Shown here: positions 9,100-20,600 of the stretch, piece by piece
How the letters are laid out: each line of letters opens with the position of its first letter
Numbering within the stretch: position 1 is the first letter of the stretch
Origin: Eubacterium sp.
GTDB taxonomy: Bacteria > Bacillota > Clostridia > Oscillospirales > Acutalibacteraceae
Direction of reading: 5' to 3'
Assembly (NCBI GenBank): GCA_017445905.1
Contig: JAFSRX010000070.1
Span: 25,654-89,653, forward strand
DNA length: 64,000 bases
Notes under the pieces: model-generated
Database searches by the model: none
What the model was told of the DNA's origin: nothing
Seen by the model: only the letters and a program-made list of their open reading frames with translations
Program-made: the position numbers and the translations under genes

Positions 9100-9128
9100 A
9101 TTATATCAAATAAAATTCATTATTACAA
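9100..9128 (-). promoter_or_regulatory. Promoter of mtaB
   Basis: On the minus strand TTGTAA (9128-9123) and TATAAT (9105-9100) are separated by 17 bases. The transcript would carry a leader of about 80 bases containing the palindromic repeat. Confidence 0.6.
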
Positions 9129-9161
9129 GAATTATAGAATAATAATGTAGTGGTGATGATT

Positions 9162-10289
9162 ATGAAAAAAACAATAACATTTATATTAGTCCTGAGCATT
9201 CTTTTGGTAATTCCTGTTTATTCTTACGCAAAGGACGATAAAGTTAAAGCACAGGCTGCTGTCTTAATGTGTATGGATAATAATGAGGTGCTTTATAAGA
9301 AAAATGAACTTGAACATCTTTCTCCTGCTTCAGTTACAAAAATAATGACTATTTTACTCGTTATGGAAGCTTTGGACAGGGGAGATATAAACCTATCTGA
9401 TAAAGTAACCGCATCAAAAAATGCTGTTTCTATGGGCGGTTCACAGATATGGCTTGAAGAGGGAGAAGCAATGACTGTTGATGAACTTCTTAAAGCAGTT
9501 GTTGTTGCAAGCGCAAACGACGCCTGTACTGCACTGGCAGAGCACATTGGAGGTTCCAGTGAAGGTTTTGTAAAAATGATGAATGACAGAGCTGAAGAGC
9601 TTGGTTGCGAAAATACTCATTTTGAAAACTCCAACGGACTTGATGATACTACTAAAAACCATTATTCATGTGCTTATGACCTTGCATTGATTTCTTCAGA
9701 AGTATTCAAACATAAAAAAATTACTGATTACACAACAATATGGCTTGATTCTCTGAGAAACGGAGAAACCGAGCTTAATAATACAAATAAACTTATAAAT
9801 CAGTATAATGGCATAACGGGGCTAAAAACAGGTACAACTTCGAATGCTGGCTTCTGTATTTCGGCGACTGCCTGCAGAGATGATTTAAACCTTGTTGCTG
9901 TTGTTCTTAAAAGCGATACCAGTGATGATAGATTTAACACAGCCTCTTACCTTCTTGATAAGGGATTTGCCGATTATGAAGCAATTACTCCTCTTATAGA
10001 CCAGAAGAAAATAACTCCTGTAAAGGTTAACGGGGGAGTGTTTAAAGAAGTAACACCCGTGGTTTCCGAAAATAATAAGATTATTACACCAAAAGGTAGT
10101 AAGGATATTGAATATGTTTATGATATAAGAAAAACTATAGAAGCTCCTATTGAAAAATCCGATGAGCTCGGATGTATAAAAATTAAGAGTGGTGAAAAAA
10201 CTATTGGTGTAATAAAACTTACTTCTCCCAATTCTATTTCAAAGGTAACATTATCTTCAATTTTTAAGGATTTGCTTTGCAAAATATAA
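9162..10289 (+). CDS. dacF: D-alanyl-D-alanine carboxypeptidase (DacF/PBP5 type)
   Basis: This secreted penicillin-binding protein trims the terminal D-Ala from peptidoglycan stem peptides. The 375-residue protein has a signal peptide (ending ...SYA-KDD). The three active-site motifs are SVTK (~57-60), SAN (~112-114) and KTG in GLKTGTTSNAG. A PBP5 C-terminal domain follows. The start is the ATG at 9162, preceded by GGTGAT; the upstream GTG codons overlap that site. DacF-type enzymes often act in spore cortex formation, but this sequence alone does not separate vegetative from spore roles. A second such enzyme lies at 47797-48990. Confidence 0.9.
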   Translation: MKKTITFILVLSILLVIPVYSYAKDDKVKAQAAVLMCMDNNEVLYKKNELEHLSPASVTKIMTILLVMEALDRGDINLSDKVTASKNAVSMGGSQIWLEEGEAMTVDELLKAVVVASANDACTALAEHIGGSSEGFVKMMNDRAEELGCENTHFENSNGLDDTTKNHYSCAYDLALISSEVFKHKKITDYTTIWLDSLRNGETELNNTNKLINQYNGITGLKTGTTSNAGFCISATACRDDLNLVAVVLKSDTSDDRFNTASYLLDKGFADYEAITPLIDQKKITPVKVNGGVFKEVTPVVSENNKIITPKGSKDIEYVYDIRKTIEAPIEKSDELGCIKIKSGEKTIGVIKLTSPNSISKVTLSSIFKDLLCKI

Positions 10290-10305
10290 TATATATAGAT
10301 TTTTG

Positions 10306-10334
10306 TTGATTTTTTGAACGATATGTAGTAGAAT
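10306..10334 (+). promoter_or_regulatory. Promoter of pgi
   Basis: TTGATT (10306-10311) and TAGAAT (10329-10334) are 17 bases apart, about 32 bases upstream of the pgi ATG. Confidence 0.5.
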
Positions 10335-10365
10335 AATGTGCAATAATAAAAGGGAGAATAAAATA

Positions 10366-11706
10366 ATGGCTTTAAAGTTTAATTATAAGTATTCGAGCCT
10401 TGTTGATGCTGCAGATATTGAAAACATTAGAAATAAAGCAGTAGAGGCTATTAGAACTCTTGATAATAAAACAGGCGAGGGAAATGATTTTCTCGGCTGG
10501 ACTTCGCTTCCCGAAGATTATGATAAAGATGAATTTGAGAGAATTAAGAAAGCTGCTGAATATATAAAGAATAATGCTGATGTTCTTATTGTTATCGGTA
10601 TTGGAGGCTCGTATCTGGGCGCAAGAGCTGTTATAGAGGCGCTTAAATCATCTAACTATAATCTTCTTGCAAAAGATACACCGCAGATTTTCTTTATTGG
10701 TAATTCAATAAGTCCAACTTCTCTTAATGAAATTGTATCTCTATGTGAAGGCAAGGATTTATGCGTTAACGTTATTTCAAAGAGCGGAACAACAACTGAA
10801 CCCGCTATTGCTTTCAGAGTTTTCAGAGAGCTGGTTAATAAGAAGTATTCAAAAGAAGAAGCGGCGAAAAGAATTTTCTGTACTACTGACAGAGCAAAAG
10901 GAACTCTTAAAGGTCTTGCAGATAAAGAAGGGTATGAAACATTTGTTGTTCCCGATGATGTTGGCGGAAGATATTCTGTTCTTACCGCTGTTGGACTTCT
11001 TCCAATTGCAGTTGCCGGAATTGACATAGATGCTCTTATGATGGGCGCACGCAACGCCATGAAAGAGTATAGTGCCTATGACATTAATGATAACGACTGC
11101 CTTAAATATGCTGCGGTTAGAAATATTCTTTATAATAAGGGAAAAAAACTTGAATGTTTTGTATCTTATGAGCCATCAATGGCAATGTTTAATGAGTGGC
11201 TTAAACAGCTTTTTGGCGAGAGTGAGGGTAAGGACGGAAAAGGTCTTTTTCCTGTGTCCTGTGTATTTTCAACCGATCTTCATTCTCTTGGTCAGTATAT
11301 TCAGGAAAGCGGAGCGCCTTTGATGTTTGAATCAGTTGTAAACTTTAAAAATCCGCTCAGCGAATATATCATTGATGAGCAGGAAGGTAATATTGATGGA
11401 CTTAACTTCCTTGCAGGTGAAAAGATGAGCACTGTCAATGATAAGGCGAGACTTGGAACTCTTCTTGCTCATACTGACGGCGGAGTTCAAAACCTTATTA
11501 TTGAAGCTGATAAAATTGATGAAGAACATATCGGTAATTTAATATATTTCTTTGAAAAAGCATGTGCTGTTTCCGGTTATATTCTCGGTGTAAATCCGTT
11601 TAATCAGCCAGGTGTTGAAAGCTATAAAAAGAATATGTTTGCTCTTCTCGGAAAACCCGGATATGAAAATGAAAAAGAAAACCTTGAAAAACAATTAGGT
11701 TTGTGA
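10366..11706 (+). CDS. pgi: Glucose-6-phosphate isomerase
   Basis: The enzyme interconverts glucose-6-phosphate and fructose-6-phosphate in glycolysis. The 446-residue length fits the short Firmicute form. Family signs are [43 protein letters not shown] and the C-terminal [16 protein letters not shown]. The start is the ATG at 10366 with an AAAGGGAG site; an in-frame ATG at 10336 has no good site. Confidence 0.96.
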   Translation: MALKFNYKYSSLVDAADIENIRNKAVEAIRTLDNKTGEGNDFLGWTSLPEDYDKDEFERIKKAAEYIKNNADVLIVIGIGGSYLGARAVIEALKSSNYNLLAKDTPQIFFIGNSISPTSLNEIVSLCEGKDLCVNVISKSGTTTEPAIAFRVFRELVNKKYSKEEAAKRIFCTTDRAKGTLKGLADKEGYETFVVPDDVGGRYSVLTAVGLLPIAVAGIDIDALMMGARNAMKEYSAYDINDNDCLKYAAVRNILYNKGKKLECFVSYEPSMAMFNEWLKQLFGESEGKDGKGLFPVSCVFSTDLHSLGQYIQESGAPLMFESVVNFKNPLSEYIIDEQEGNIDGLNFLAGEKMSTVNDKARLGTLLAHTDGGVQNLIIEADKIDEEHIGNLIYFFEKACAVSGYILGVNPFNQPGVESYKKNMFALLGKPGYENEKENLEKQLGL

Positions 11707-11751
11707 TACTATATATTTGTAAATAAGCTTACCTACTTAGGAGGATTAAAA

Positions 11752-12168
11752 ATGATCAAACTTATCATCGGAAACAAAGGCGCAGGAAAAACAAAGAAAT
11801 TAATTGACCTTGTTAATCTTTGCGTTGAAAAGTCAGACGGAAATGTTGTTTGCGTTGAAAAAGAACCTAAATTAACTTATGATGTTTCTTCAAAAGCACG
11901 TCTTTTAGAAACTGATACATATGCCATCAGAGGGCATAAGGCATTCTATGGATATCTTGCTGGTATCTGTGCAGGAAACTATGATGTTACTGATATTCTT
12001 GTTGATGCAACCTTCAAGATTGTAGGAAGAGAATATGAAAAGCTTCCTCAGTTTTTTGAAATGCTCACTAATCTCAGCAACGCAACAGATATTAACTTCT
12101 ATTTCACAATCAGCTGCGATAAAGAAGATCTTCCTGTTGAAATATTTGATTTCTGTGAAGAAATCTAA
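11752..12168 (+). CDS. Small P-loop NTPase-like protein, function unknown
   Basis: A 138-residue protein starting MIKLIIGNKGAGKTKKL, with a clear Walker A motif (GNKGAGKT, ~7-14) at the extreme N-terminus and an ILVDATFKI strand that could be Walker B. It is too short for most ATPase families. Similar proteins in Clostridia are labelled PilT-like, which is not supported here beyond the P-loop. AGGAGG precedes the ATG. It is followed by a strong hairpin. Confidence 0.7.
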   Translation: MIKLIIGNKGAGKTKKLIDLVNLCVEKSDGNVVCVEKEPKLTYDVSSKARLLETDTYAIRGHKAFYGYLAGICAGNYDVTDILVDATFKIVGREYEKLPQFFEMLTNLSNATDINFYFTISCDKEDLPVEIFDFCEEI

Positions 12169-12181
12169 CCTATACTAAATT

Positions 12182-12210
12182 ATTAAGGGCGGATATAATC
12201 CGCCCTTAAT
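12182..12210. terminator. Terminator after the P-loop gene
   Basis: Perfect 13-base arms (ATTAAGGGCGGAT and its complement) enclose a 3-base loop. The T-rich TAGTTTTAGATATTTTT follows. Confidence 0.8.
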
Positions 12211-12248
12211 TAGTTTTAGATATTTTTAATATGTTAGAAAAATAAGTA

Positions 12249-12277
12249 TTGACAAATTCCAATCTTATATATATAAT
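12249..12277 (+). promoter_or_regulatory. Consensus promoter of yceD-rpmF
   Basis: TTGACA (12249-12254) and TATAAT (12272-12277) with exactly 17 bases between, a perfect vegetative promoter, 29 bases upstream of the yceD-like ATG. Confidence 0.85.
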
Positions 12278-12306
12278 ACTTAGTGCAATCTTAAAGGTGA
12301 GAATAT

Positions 12307-12810
12307 ATGCAGCTGAACTTTTCTAATTTGTTTAATTTCAATAATGAATCAATTGAAATAGATACAAAGCTATTCTTTAACGATTTTGAATACAGCACCT
12401 ATAAACCACTCAAAAACGGTGTTGAAGTTAAAGGAAGAGCATATTGCAAAGCAGACGTTGTTTATATGGACCTTAACATTTCTTTTGATTTTTTCGGCAT
12501 CTGCGACAGATGTGCTGAGGATTTTGAAAGAAAATATAGCTTCGAATTAAATAAAGTTGTTGTTCGAAAGCTTGAAAATGAAGATGATGATTTCGATGAT
12601 TTCGTAATCGTTGAAAACGAAGTACTTGATTTAGACGATTATGTATATCAGGAAATTCAGTTATTTCTTCCGCAAAAAATGCTTTGCCAAGAGGAATGCA
12701 GAGGATTGTGTCCGAAGTGCGGAAAGAACTTAAACAAAGAAGAATGCAGCTGTGAAAAAGAGGTTGATCCGAGAATGGCGGCTCTTTTACAGCTTCTTGA
12801 TCAAGAATAA
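12307..12810 (+). CDS. yceD: YceD/DUF177 family protein
   Basis: A 167-residue acidic protein of the DUF177 family, which is linked to 23S rRNA accumulation and is regularly found directly upstream of rpmF, as here (12 bases). It has a DRCAEDFERK segment mid-protein and a C-terminal Cys cluster (CQEECRGLCPKCGKNL...CSCE), which probably binds zinc and is typical of the family in Firmicutes. Confidence 0.9.
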   Translation: MQLNFSNLFNFNNESIEIDTKLFFNDFEYSTYKPLKNGVEVKGRAYCKADVVYMDLNISFDFFGICDRCAEDFERKYSFELNKVVVRKLENEDDDFDDFVIVENEVLDLDDYVYQEIQLFLPQKMLCQEECRGLCPKCGKNLNKEECSCEKEVDPRMAALLQLLDQE

Positions 12811-12822
12811 GGAGGAAACATC

Positions 12823-13002
12823 ATGGCAGTACCTGCAAGAAGAACTTCAAAGACAAAAAAGAATAAGAGACGTTCAAGCGTTTGGAAGTTAAATGCTCCA
12901 ACACTTGTTAAATGCCCGAATTGTTCCGAATATACTGTTCCGCATAAAGTTTGCCCAAGCTGCGGATATTATAACGGAAAAGAAGTAATCAGCAAAGACT
13001 AA
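12823..13002 (+). CDS. rpmF: 50S ribosomal protein L32
   Basis: A 59-residue protein starting [17 protein letters not shown], with the zinc-binding pairs CPNC and CPSC (residues ~31-34 and ~44-47), so this is the cysteine-containing form of L32. GGAGG lies just upstream. It shares the yceD transcript. Confidence 0.97.
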   Translation: MAVPARRTSKTKKNKRRSSVWKLNAPTLVKCPNCSEYTVPHKVCPSCGYYNGKEVISKD

Positions 13003-13014
13003 TAGTTTTTATTT

Positions 13015-13047
13015 GGCGGCTTATTGCTTATAAGCCGTCTTTATTTA
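13015..13047 (+). terminator. Terminator between rpmF and der
   Basis: Arms GGCGGCTTAT and ATAAGCCGTC with a 5-base loop, then TTTATTTAT. It may be partial, with der receiving some read-through, because no clear separate der promoter was seen. Confidence 0.7.
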
Positions 13048-13073
13048 TAATTCTGAATAAAAGAGGTGAGATT

Positions 13074-14405
13074 ATGGCAAAACCTGTTGTTGCAATTGTC
13101 GGCAGACCGAATGTTGGAAAATCAACTCTTTTTAATAAACTGATTGGTTCAAGGCTTTCCATTGTTGATGACACTCCGGGTGTCACAAGAGACAGAATTT
13201 ACGGTGACTGCGAATGGCTAAATCGTTCTTTTTTACTTGTTGATACAGGGGGAATTGAACCCGATACAAATGATATTATTTTCTCGCAGATGCGCTCACA
13301 GGCAGAAATTGCAATAGATACTGCCGATGTTATAATTCTTGTAACAGATATCAGAAGCGGTGTTGTTGCAAGCGACTATGAAGTTGCCTCAATGCTCCAG
13401 AAGAGCGGAAAGCCAGTTGTTTTATGCGTTAATAAATGTGACAAAATCGGTGAAGTTGATCCTGAATTTTATGAGTTTTATAATCTTGGTATCGGTGATC
13501 CGTTTGCTGTATCTTCTGTTCACGGACATGGAACGGGGGATTTGCTTGATGAAGTTATAAGTCTATTACCTGAGAACTCTGATTCTGAGGAAGAGGATGA
13601 AGAGGTTATTAATGTTGCAATTATTGGTAAGCCAAATGTCGGTAAATCATCTCTTGTTAATAAGATTAGCGGACTTAACAGAGCCATTGTTTCTGATATA
13701 GCTGGAACAACAAGGGATACAACTGATACTTTTGTTGAAAACTCATTCGGAAAATTCAATTTTATAGATACAGCGGGATTAAGACGTAAAAGCCGCATTA
13801 ATGACGATATTGAAAAATACAGCATAATAAGAGCAAAAATGGCTATTGAAAGAGCTAATGTCTGCGTTATAATGATAGATGCAACTGAAGGCTTTACTGA
13901 ACAGGATTCCAAGGTTGCAGGAATTGCGCTTGATCAGGGAAAAGCTTGTATTATTGCTGTTAATAAATGGGATGCAGTTGAAAAAGATAGTAACACAATG
14001 AAAGAATTCAGAGAAAAACTTGCTGTTGACTTTTCGTTTATGAGCTTTGCTCCTGTAATATTTATTTCTGCTCAGACCGGTCAGAGAATTGATAAACTGT
14101 ATGAGATGATTGTTCATGTTCATTCTCAGAACTCAATGAGGATTTCAACAGGTAAGCTCAACGAAGTTCTTTCTGTTGCTACTGCAAGAGTTCAGCCTCC
14201 GACAGATAAAGGAAGAAGGCTTAAAATATACTATATGACTCAGGCATCAACCCGTCCGCCAACATTTGTATTCTTTGTTAACAGAGCTGATTTATTTCAC
14301 TTCTCTTATCAAAGATATCTTGAAAATCAGATTAGAGAGATTTTTGGTCTTGACGGAACCCCTGTAAGATTTATAATCAGGGAGAGGGGAGAAGGAAATA
14401 AATAA
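13074..14405 (+). CDS. der: Ribosome assembly GTPase Der (EngA)
   Basis: Der is a tandem GTPase needed for 50S subunit maturation. The 443-residue protein has G domain 1 (GRPNVGKST ~9-17, DTGG, NKCD), G domain 2 (GKPNVGKSS ~186-194, DTAG, NKWD) and a C-terminal KH-like domain (RRLKIYYMTQASTRPPTFVFF). It ends at a terminator hairpin. Confidence 0.97.
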   Translation: MAKPVVAIVGRPNVGKSTLFNKLIGSRLSIVDDTPGVTRDRIYGDCEWLNRSFLLVDTGGIEPDTNDIIFSQMRSQAEIAIDTADVIILVTDIRSGVVASDYEVASMLQKSGKPVVLCVNKCDKIGEVDPEFYEFYNLGIGDPFAVSSVHGHGTGDLLDEVISLLPENSDSEEEDEEVINVAIIGKPNVGKSSLVNKISGLNRAIVSDIAGTTRDTTDTFVENSFGKFNFIDTAGLRRKSRINDDIEKYSIIRAKMAIERANVCVIMIDATEGFTEQDSKVAGIALDQGKACIIAVNKWDAVEKDSNTMKEFREKLAVDFSFMSFAPVIFISAQTGQRIDKLYEMIVHVHSQNSMRISTGKLNEVLSVATARVQPPTDKGRRLKIYYMTQASTRPPTFVFFVNRADLFHFSYQRYLENQIREIFGLDGTPVRFIIRERGEGNK

Positions 14406-14408
14406 AAG

Positions 14409-14442
14409 TATAACACGTGTATTATTGCACGTGTTATTTTTT
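14409..14442 (+). terminator. Terminator of der
   Basis: Arms ATAACACGTG and CACGTGTTAT around a TATTATTG loop, followed by a T-run. Confidence 0.85.
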
Positions 14443-14444
14443 GT

Positions 14445-14473
14445 TTGACATAAATTTAAAATTACTATATAAT
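14445..14473 (+). promoter_or_regulatory. Consensus promoter of the giant exoprotein gene
   Basis: TTGACA (14445-14450) and TATAAT (14468-14473), 17 bases apart. The start codon is 138 bases downstream, leaving a long AT-rich leader of about 130 bases in which I see no clear riboswitch fold. Confidence 0.8.
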
Positions 14474-14611
14474 AATTTTGTACAAGTATATAAATTTACT
14501 TACACATTCTGAAATTTGCAATTTTTTCAAAATATTTGTGATGTTTTTATGCATTAAAAGTACATATAAATGTAGGCAATTAAGTCGAATAATTATTAGA
14601 GGGTGATTATT

Positions 14612-17600
14612 ATGAAAAAATCTAAAGGACTTTGCAGTATAATCAGCGTAGTAACTGCGCTATCGATTATGCTCACTTGCGTTATTCCTGCATTTTCTGC
14701 TTATGCAGACGGAGGAATTTACCACAATGATGAGATCCAGATTTATTATCAGGATAGCGATACCATGGTTCCTGACACGGACGATGAGGGTAACTCATAC
14801 AGAGAGGTTATGGTTGAAGGCGATAAGCTTCAGCTGACCTATAAGCTCATTGAAACGGGTATGCCCGATGGCGGCTCTGTTTATTGGTATAGCGATACGC
14901 CGACCCTTGTTAACGTTGACCAGACAGGTCTTGTTCGTGCTTTTGATTCTTCAAAGGGAGCGGCTATTCAGACCTGGATAGACAGCAGCGTTAAAACAAT
15001 TCCGCTTATCGGAGGCGCAATCGGTTCTCTTATTGAGGGTGCACTCTTTAATGATGTTGTTGATCTTGATTCAATGGACACGGACCAGATTGTTTCTGTT
15101 CTTAAAATTGCTTTCGGTAATAATTCATATGCCGATAGCGTTTTAGATTCGCTTCAGAATTATCTTGATTCCTTAAATTCAATTATTCACTGTCAGCTTA
15201 AGGATGCACAGGGTAATGTTGTTTGCGAGGATACTGTTAAAATTCAGGTCAAAAAGAATGAAGCGTGGTATGCAAACTTCCTTCCTAACGGAACACATAT
15301 AACAAATAAAGAGGAAGTCAGCACAACTGTTGCAGTTGGTTCAACTGTTCAGTTAACAGCAATAACAACGCCTCTCAGACTTCACTATGGTGTTAACTAC
15401 AGCATAAGAAGCTCCTCTATTTTCAATAACGGCGCTGAAATTGCAACTGTTGATGAAGACGGATTTGTTACCTTTACAGGAACAGGTACTGTTACCGTTA
15501 CAGCCTCACCCGATTCAGAGGATGTTCTTGAAGGCGTTAAAAAGATGCTTATATTTATCGACGGAATGCTTGATTCTGCCGAGGGCATGGATACGGACGC
15601 AGTTGCAGATGTACTCATTAACTATCTTGGCGTTAATGTCAGCAAAACTGTTTTAAAGGGCGCCCTCGATTTAATGGTTGCAGCAAGACAGAGAACTGGC
15701 GGAATTTCTGAATACCTTGAAAACTCAAACGGAACACTTCAGACACTTGCTAACTATGCGCTTCAGTTTGCTTATAACGATTCAATCACCTTTACTGTTA
15801 TCGATCCCGTTCCTCTTGAGGATTTCTCTCTGAGCGGACTTTCAAGTGTTCAGGAGGGATCTCAGATTCAGCTCAGCGTAACTGATATTGTTCCCGAAAC
15901 AGGGGATAAAAATGAGGTTAGATGGTCTTCTTCCAATCCTAATATTGCTTATGTTGATGAAGACACAGGCATTATAACCGGACGTGATTCAGGTGGTTCA
16001 CTCAGTACCTCATCGCAAGAGGTTACAATTAATGCAACCTCGATTGAAAATCATATTTCAAGATCAAAAACAATTAAGGTAACCGGCAAAACAGGTCAGT
16101 ATCTTTCAGATATTGTTATTGAGGGACCCGATTATATCGATACAAATGAAGAATGTGATTTCACTTATACGGCTTATCCGTCAAGAACAAGTTCCTGGGA
16201 CTTAACGGTTAAATGGGGTCTTGTTTCGGGCTACGATGATGAAGGTAATGAAATAATAAGCTGGGCAACAGGTGAAACTCCTGCTGCTGATAACTTTGCT
16301 GAAATAGATAAAAACGGTCACTATACTTCTATTGGCAACGGCACATCAACGATTGTTCTTGAAGTTAAAACAGGATACGATTTAAGTGACGGAAGTTTTT
16401 ATGAAATTTCTTCAATTACTAAAAAGCATGAAATCAGCAACAGCACTCCTGTTAAATCAATTAAATTATCACCCGAAAAACTAAGCAATTCTTCAACACC
16501 TGATGTTAAAGAAGTAATTGTTAACGGAGAAACAACAACTTTTGTAACTGTTAAGGAAAGCACAGCTGCAATTCTATATAATAAAGGAATTAAAGTAAGC
16601 GCTGCCGTTAATCCTGAAAACGCTGCGAATGCTAATATTATCTGGCATATTGATAACGATAGCTTCCAGTTTAAAAATGAAAGCACTTCTGCTAAATCAG
16701 TTGAGGTCAGGGCTAAATACGGCTCTGAAAGCGCCGCTTCTGTTAATATCTGGTGCGAAAGTGAGGATGGAAATGTTAAGTCCGACACTATAACCTTAGT
16801 TCTAACAAGAAATAACGCAGCATCAAATACCATTGATGGAGATGAGTTTGAAGTAGCAAGAGGAAAGTCGCTGAATGTTACTCATACAATGACCTTTGAT
16901 GGCAGTTTAACAGCAAATCTTTATGCTTGTGACGACGCGCACTGGTATTCGGATAATGAAAAGGTTTTGAAAGTTTCCGATTCATCAGACGGAAATGCAG
17001 TTATAACAGGTGTTGATGTTGGATATGCTAATCTTTATTGCGTTAGTGCAGACGGAGGATTAATTGATTCAAAGCCTGTTACTGTTGTTGCAGATAAGGA
17101 TTATCTGAGCAATATTGTTAATCTCTGCGACAGAACCGTTATACAGAAAACTGATGAAAATAAAACGCTTTACAGCGAATATATGAAGAAGCTTGACAAG
17201 GCATACTTTGTTTTATATGACTATAAAATGGCTTCTCAGTCAACCTGCAACACATATGCAGATAATTTGCTTGATGTTTTCAACAGAATCGGTGCATATG
17301 TTCCTGTTGGCGGAGTAAGCATAACTTCAAGAAGAAATGAAGCTCTTGCTAAACCATATGTTTCTGTTAATGTCGGAACTCTCAGCAGCTATACTTCAAG
17401 CACATATGACTTGAACTATGCTCTTACTCCAAGCAATTCTATGTATAGCAAGATTGAATGGGTTTCTTCAAGCTCTGCTGTTTCAGTAGATAGCAGCGGC
17501 GTTTGCCGTCCAACCTCTAATAACGCATGCGCAGCTAAGATAACCTGCAATGTTTTTGATTATCTCGGCAATGTTATCAGCGACAGCGTTTATATTGCAT

Positions 17601-20600
17601 TTTCAAAAACTCCTGCAACGGGAATTGAGCTTAATACATACAGCATTGAAGAGGGAAAATTTGATGAAACCTATACTTTAGGCGTAACTGTTCTTCCGAA
17701 TGAAAGATTTAATTCAGTAAGCTATAGTGAAGTAGCTTTTAAATCAAGCGATGAAAGAGTTGCAAGCGTTGATGAAAACGGCGTTATCAGCTTCAACAGA
17801 GGCGGTCAGTGCGTTATTACTGTAACAACTATCGACGGTGGCTTTACTGCTGAATGCAATGTTAATGTTGTAACAAACTTCAATAAGCTCGGGGCGCTTA
17901 TTAGTTCATATGAAAGCGCTGGTTTACAGAGAACCGACTATTATCCGGCAACCTATGACGCATTTGCTGAAGTTCTTGAGGAAGCAAAGGAAATGGTTGA
18001 TGAGGCAAGCGCTTCTCAGGATGAGGCTGATGCAATGTATGATAAGCTTGAGGATGCATATAATTCACTTGAAGTTTATCACTATATAACCTCAACAGAG
18101 CTTTATCTTGATGGTGAAAAAGCTGCTGATTATTATCAGGAAAAGGTTGGCTTGCTAACTTCATATACATCTGCTTCTCAGCAGATTAATGTCAGACTTT
18201 ATCCATATAATGGCTCATATGAATCAATCGAATGGAGCTCATCAAACAGTGATGTAACCGTATCTGATTCGGGACTTTGCAAGCCCGCTTCAAATAAAGC
18301 TTGCTACAGCACAATAACCTGCACAGTTACCGACCATTTTGGAAATGCTTTTGAAGATTCTGTTCATGTTTCATTTGCTAGAAACCCTGTTACATCAATT
18401 GAGCTTTCAACAAAAGAAATTTTCGGTGACATCGATGAAACAGCAAAGCTCAGCTACACAATAAGCCCGAGTTCAGCTAATATTAAAGCCGTAACCTTTG
18501 CAAGCGACAACGAAGATGTTGCAACTGTTGATGCAAGCGGAAATGTAACCTTTGTTTCAACGGGTGCAGCAAACATTACTGTAACAACATGTGACGGCGG
18601 ATTTACCGATGTTTGCTTTGTTGCAACAAAGGGTGACAGGGAAGCTTTAGATGAAGCTGTTGAAGCATACAAGGATATTAACTATCTTGATTATGAATAT
18701 GAATATGGAATTGCATTTAAAGAGGCGTATGAGGCTGCTGTAACCTCTCAGACTGATTATTTCTTAAATCAGGATCAGATTGATGAGAGAGTAGAGACTC
18801 TTAATTCTGCATATGAAGCACTCAAAGAGCATCCGTTTATTGAAATTGAAGAAATAAATCTTGATTATGTAGGCAAAAATGGATACGGAACTGAAAAAGA
18901 GCGCGGAAGCGTTGATGAGAGAAATAGTGTTTCAATCAGCTTCAGCAACGGATATTCAAATATCTTTACAACAAATACATGCGCTATAACAGCGTCAGTT
19001 TATCCTGAAAATGCAATGTATTCTAATTTGAGAATTGAAACCGTTGATTCAACTCGTATGAGAGTTCAGACCAGCGGAGCAACAGCAACCTGCAATGCAA
19101 CTCTCAGAAACGGCGGCATTGCAAATCTAAAGTTTATCTATACCGACGCATATGGAAGAGAAACCTCAAGAACGATAACCGTTGTTATGGCTGAATATAC
19201 TGTAACGGGTATTAATATTGAACAGGATGATTTCAGTGTTGTTGCAACCGATGGTTCCGCTCAACTCACAGCAAATCTTTCAAGCGGCGGAAGCCTTAGC
19301 TTCAGCGATATTAAATGGACTTCAAGTGATGATGAAACTGCAACTGTTGACTCAAACGGTCTTGTTACATTCATCAATGACGGTGAAGTTACAATCACTG
19401 CAAGATCAGTTGACGGAGGATATACAGATTCAGTTACAATAACAATTCTTGCAGATTATTCAAAGCTTGCTGAAAAGGTTGCAGAATATGCTGAATTAAT
19501 AGAAACAACAAGAGGAAAGTTTGTTTATACAAATGAATCCCTTGATGTTCTTGAAGCTGCTGTTAATGAAAGCGCAGCAATTGTTGAAGAGGCAACAGCA
19601 AGGCAGGCTCTTGTTAACGAGAACTATGATAAGCTTGTTGCGGCTTATGAAACGCTTGAAAAGTATGTTCCTTGCGAGAGCATAACTCTTGGCTTAAGCG
19701 AGGATGAAACGAGCGCAAGTGTTGTTAATGAAGGTTATATTAGACTTTCAAACAGCTCACTCAACAATAAAACAATTAAGTTAGCTGTTGAAACATCCCC
19801 GGCTCGTTCAAGATATGAGGAAATCAGCTGGGAGAGCAGCAATTCAAATATCAGCGTTGCAAGTGACGGAACAGTTACAAGCAACAATTCATCTTCGAAG
19901 GCTGCTCTTATAACCTGCACAGTTACTAATTATGACGGTGAAACTCATACAAATACTATTTACGTTTCATTCGTAAGATATGGCGTAACTGGTATTTCAT
20001 TCTCGGATAATGATGTATATGGTGTTTCGGGTGCTACTGCTTCAATCAGCCCAAGCATAAGCTATTCATCTTCATGGATACTTTCATCATCATATGTTTG
20101 CAATGATTGCATCTGGACTTCTGACAATCCTGAGATTGCAACAGTTGATGAAAACGGAACAGTAACCTTTGTTTCCTTTGGTAAAGCAACAATAACCGCA
20201 ACAACTATGGATGGCGGATATACTGCTTCTAAAGATGTCTATACAACCTGGGATACAACTGCACTCAATGCTGCAATCAGCGAAGGCAGCAAAATTGAAT
20301 ATACTGATTACGCTTACTCATACGGAATGGATTTTAAGAATAAGTATGAAAGCGCAGTTGCTGTAAGCAAGAATTATCTTGCGTCTCAGGGGGAGATAGA
20401 CAGTGCATGCGAGCTTCTTATGGAAGCAATGAGCGCGCTTGAAGGACATGAGTTTATCAAACCGAATCCTGCAATTATGGTTAACGGTGAGTCAATTTCA
20501 AACAATGCTTCAATTCCTACTGATGAAAACAATCAGGTTGAAATTAATGCATATATTGTTGAAAATGCAATGATAAAATCATCATCCTTCACATACAGCA

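Noticed and set aside
17901-18170. Open frames on the minus strand inside the giant exoprotein
   Set aside because: The His/Gln/Pro-rich translation is a by-product of the repeat's codon bias; the plus-strand frame is continuous with a signal peptide and repeated domains.
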